Shown here in pieces: positions 63,130 to 64,000 of a DNA stretch of 64,000 nucleotides (the first letter of the stretch is position 1; the number at the start of each line of letters is the position of its first letter). The notes beneath the pieces were generated by a model. That model searched no databases. It saw only the letters and a list, made by a program, of their open reading frames with translations, and was not told the DNA's origin. The stretch is from Nocardia brevicatena NBRC 12119 (GTDB taxonomy: Bacteria; Actinomycetota; Actinomycetes; Mycobacteriales; Mycobacteriaceae). Location of the stretch: assembly GCF_000308495.1 (NCBI RefSeq), contig NZ_BAFU01000017.1, positions 1 through 64,000 of the forward strand, read 5' to 3'. The position numbers and the translations under genes are program-made.

Positions 63130-64000
63130 ATGGCCTATCGAGCGGAGTCGTTCCGTGCCGATACCCTGATCACGGTCGCGGAGCTGGCGGACCGGTTCGC
63201 GGCGGCCGAACCGGTGACGATTGTCGATGTCCGGTGGCGGCTCGATTGTCCCGACGGTCGCGCCGATTACGTGCTCGGGCATATCCCGGGCGCCGTGTAC
63301 GCCGATCTGGAGACCGAGTTGTCGGATCATTCGGTGTCCGGGCATGGTCGGCATCCGCTGCCCAAGGGGGTGGTGGTGCAGGCCGCGGCGCGACGGTGGG
63401 GTGCTCGTGCCGGTGTCCCGATCGTGGTGTACGACGACTGGAACCGTGCGGGATCGGCGCGTGCCTGGTGGGTGCTGCGGGCGGCGGGTATCCATCATGT
63501 CCGGATTCTCGACGGTGGGCTGGGGGCATGGGTGGCGGCCGGGTACGAGCTCGCCGATGGTGTCGAGCGTCCGGTTCCCGGTGATATCCGGGTCGCGTTC
63601 GACGACCTGTACGACGGTGCGCTGACCACTTTGAGCACGGTCGAGACGGCTGCGGTGCCCGGTCGGGGGGTGTTGGTCGATGCCCGGTCGCCGGAACGCT
63701 TCCGAGGTGAGATGGAGCCGGTGGATCCGGTGGCGGGGCATATTCCCGGTGCCCGCAATGTGCCCGGCACCGCGCTGCTCGACGGTCGCGGATTTTTCCG
63801 TCCGTCGGCGGAACTTGTCGCGCTGTTCGCCGAGGCCGGGGTCGGGGACGCGCCCACGGTCGGCGTCTACTGCGGATCGGGGGTGACGGCGGCCGTCGGT
63901 ATCGCTGCCCTGAAACTGGTGGGGATCGATGCGGCGCTGTATCCGGGGTCGTGGTCGCAGTGGAGTGCGCATCCGTCGGGTCCGGTCGCCGTGGGGGATG
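63130..64000 (+). CDS. sseA: Thiosulfate sulfurtransferase, two rhodanese domains (3' end outside window)
   Basis: At least 290 residues. Two rhodanese domains: the first with VTIVDVRWRLDCPDGRADYV, GHIPGAVYADLETEL, VVYDDWNRAGSARAWWVLRA (inactive, no Cys); the second with VLVDARSPERFRGE, AGHIPGARNVPG and the active-site loop YCGSGVTAAVGIAAL with the catalytic Cys. It moves sulfane sulfur from thiosulfate to cyanide or thiol acceptors. ATG 63130 has GGGAGG 7 bases upstream. The symbol follows mycobacterial SseA and is tentative. Confidence 0.9.
   Translation, partial: MAYRAESFRADTLITVAELADRFAAAEPVTIVDVRWRLDCPDGRADYVLGHIPGAVYADLETELSDHSVSGHGRHPLPKGVVVQAAARRWGARAGVPIVVYDDWNRAGSARAWWVLRAAGIHHVRILDGGLGAWVAAGYELADGVERPVPGDIRVAFDDLYDGALTTLSTVETAAVPGRGVLVDARSPERFRGEMEPVDPVAGHIPGARNVPGTALLDGRGFFRPSAELVALFAEAGVGDAPTVGVYCGSGVTAAVGIAALKLVGIDAALYPGSWSQWSAHPSGPVAVGD

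Overview
The window is high-GC actinobacterial DNA, most likely from Nocardia or a close mycolic-acid relative. The signs are a furA-katG operon with a leaderless GTG start, a CAP-family secreted protein, SseA-type rhodanese, many TetR regulators and a giant NRPS. No rRNA, tRNA or CRISPR array was seen.

Left end (1-3255): a family 78 alpha-L-rhamnosidase that runs off the window edge, divergent from a MarR regulator. Two short palindromes lie between them.

Mobile block (about 3420-12930): a Tn3-family transposon carries a three-gene operon (47-aa protein, winged-helix-like 391-aa protein, tyrosine recombinase) behind a perfect 33-bp palindrome, plus a convergent TnpA that is split in two frames. 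Beside it lie an ISL3-family IS, the 3' part of an IS256-family transposase, and a second tyrosine recombinase with its own palindrome. Both palindromes place GATAA/TTATC at the same distance from the centre.

Housekeeping and regulatory stretch (13700-32860): TetR/GNAT, a coiled-coil protein, DUF308, DUF72, an alpha/beta hydrolase, a recombinase-like protein lacking catalytic residues, a minus-strand run (LysR, frameshifted small gene, OsmC, hypothetical, Sel1-like), CAP protein, a truncated reductase, katG-furA, a methyltransferase, and a P450-TetR operon.

NRPS (33804-52034): one 6,076-residue protein with five modules (C-A-T-E, C-A-T, C-A-T, C-A-T, C-A-T-TE). It should make a pentapeptide whose first residue is D. 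Module 2 looks as if it lost an epimerase. No MbtH, transporter or precursor gene is nearby. The divergent P450 is the only obvious tailoring candidate.

Right end (53500-64000): a TetR-controlled operon (short-chain dehydrogenase, saccharopine-dehydrogenase-like protein, acyl-CoA synthetase), recombinase fragments, an AraC/VOC/UvrA-like group, a nitronate monooxygenase remnant and the start of a two-domain rhodanese.

All calls come from reading the sequence. No database search was possible, so family names rest on recognised motifs and order.
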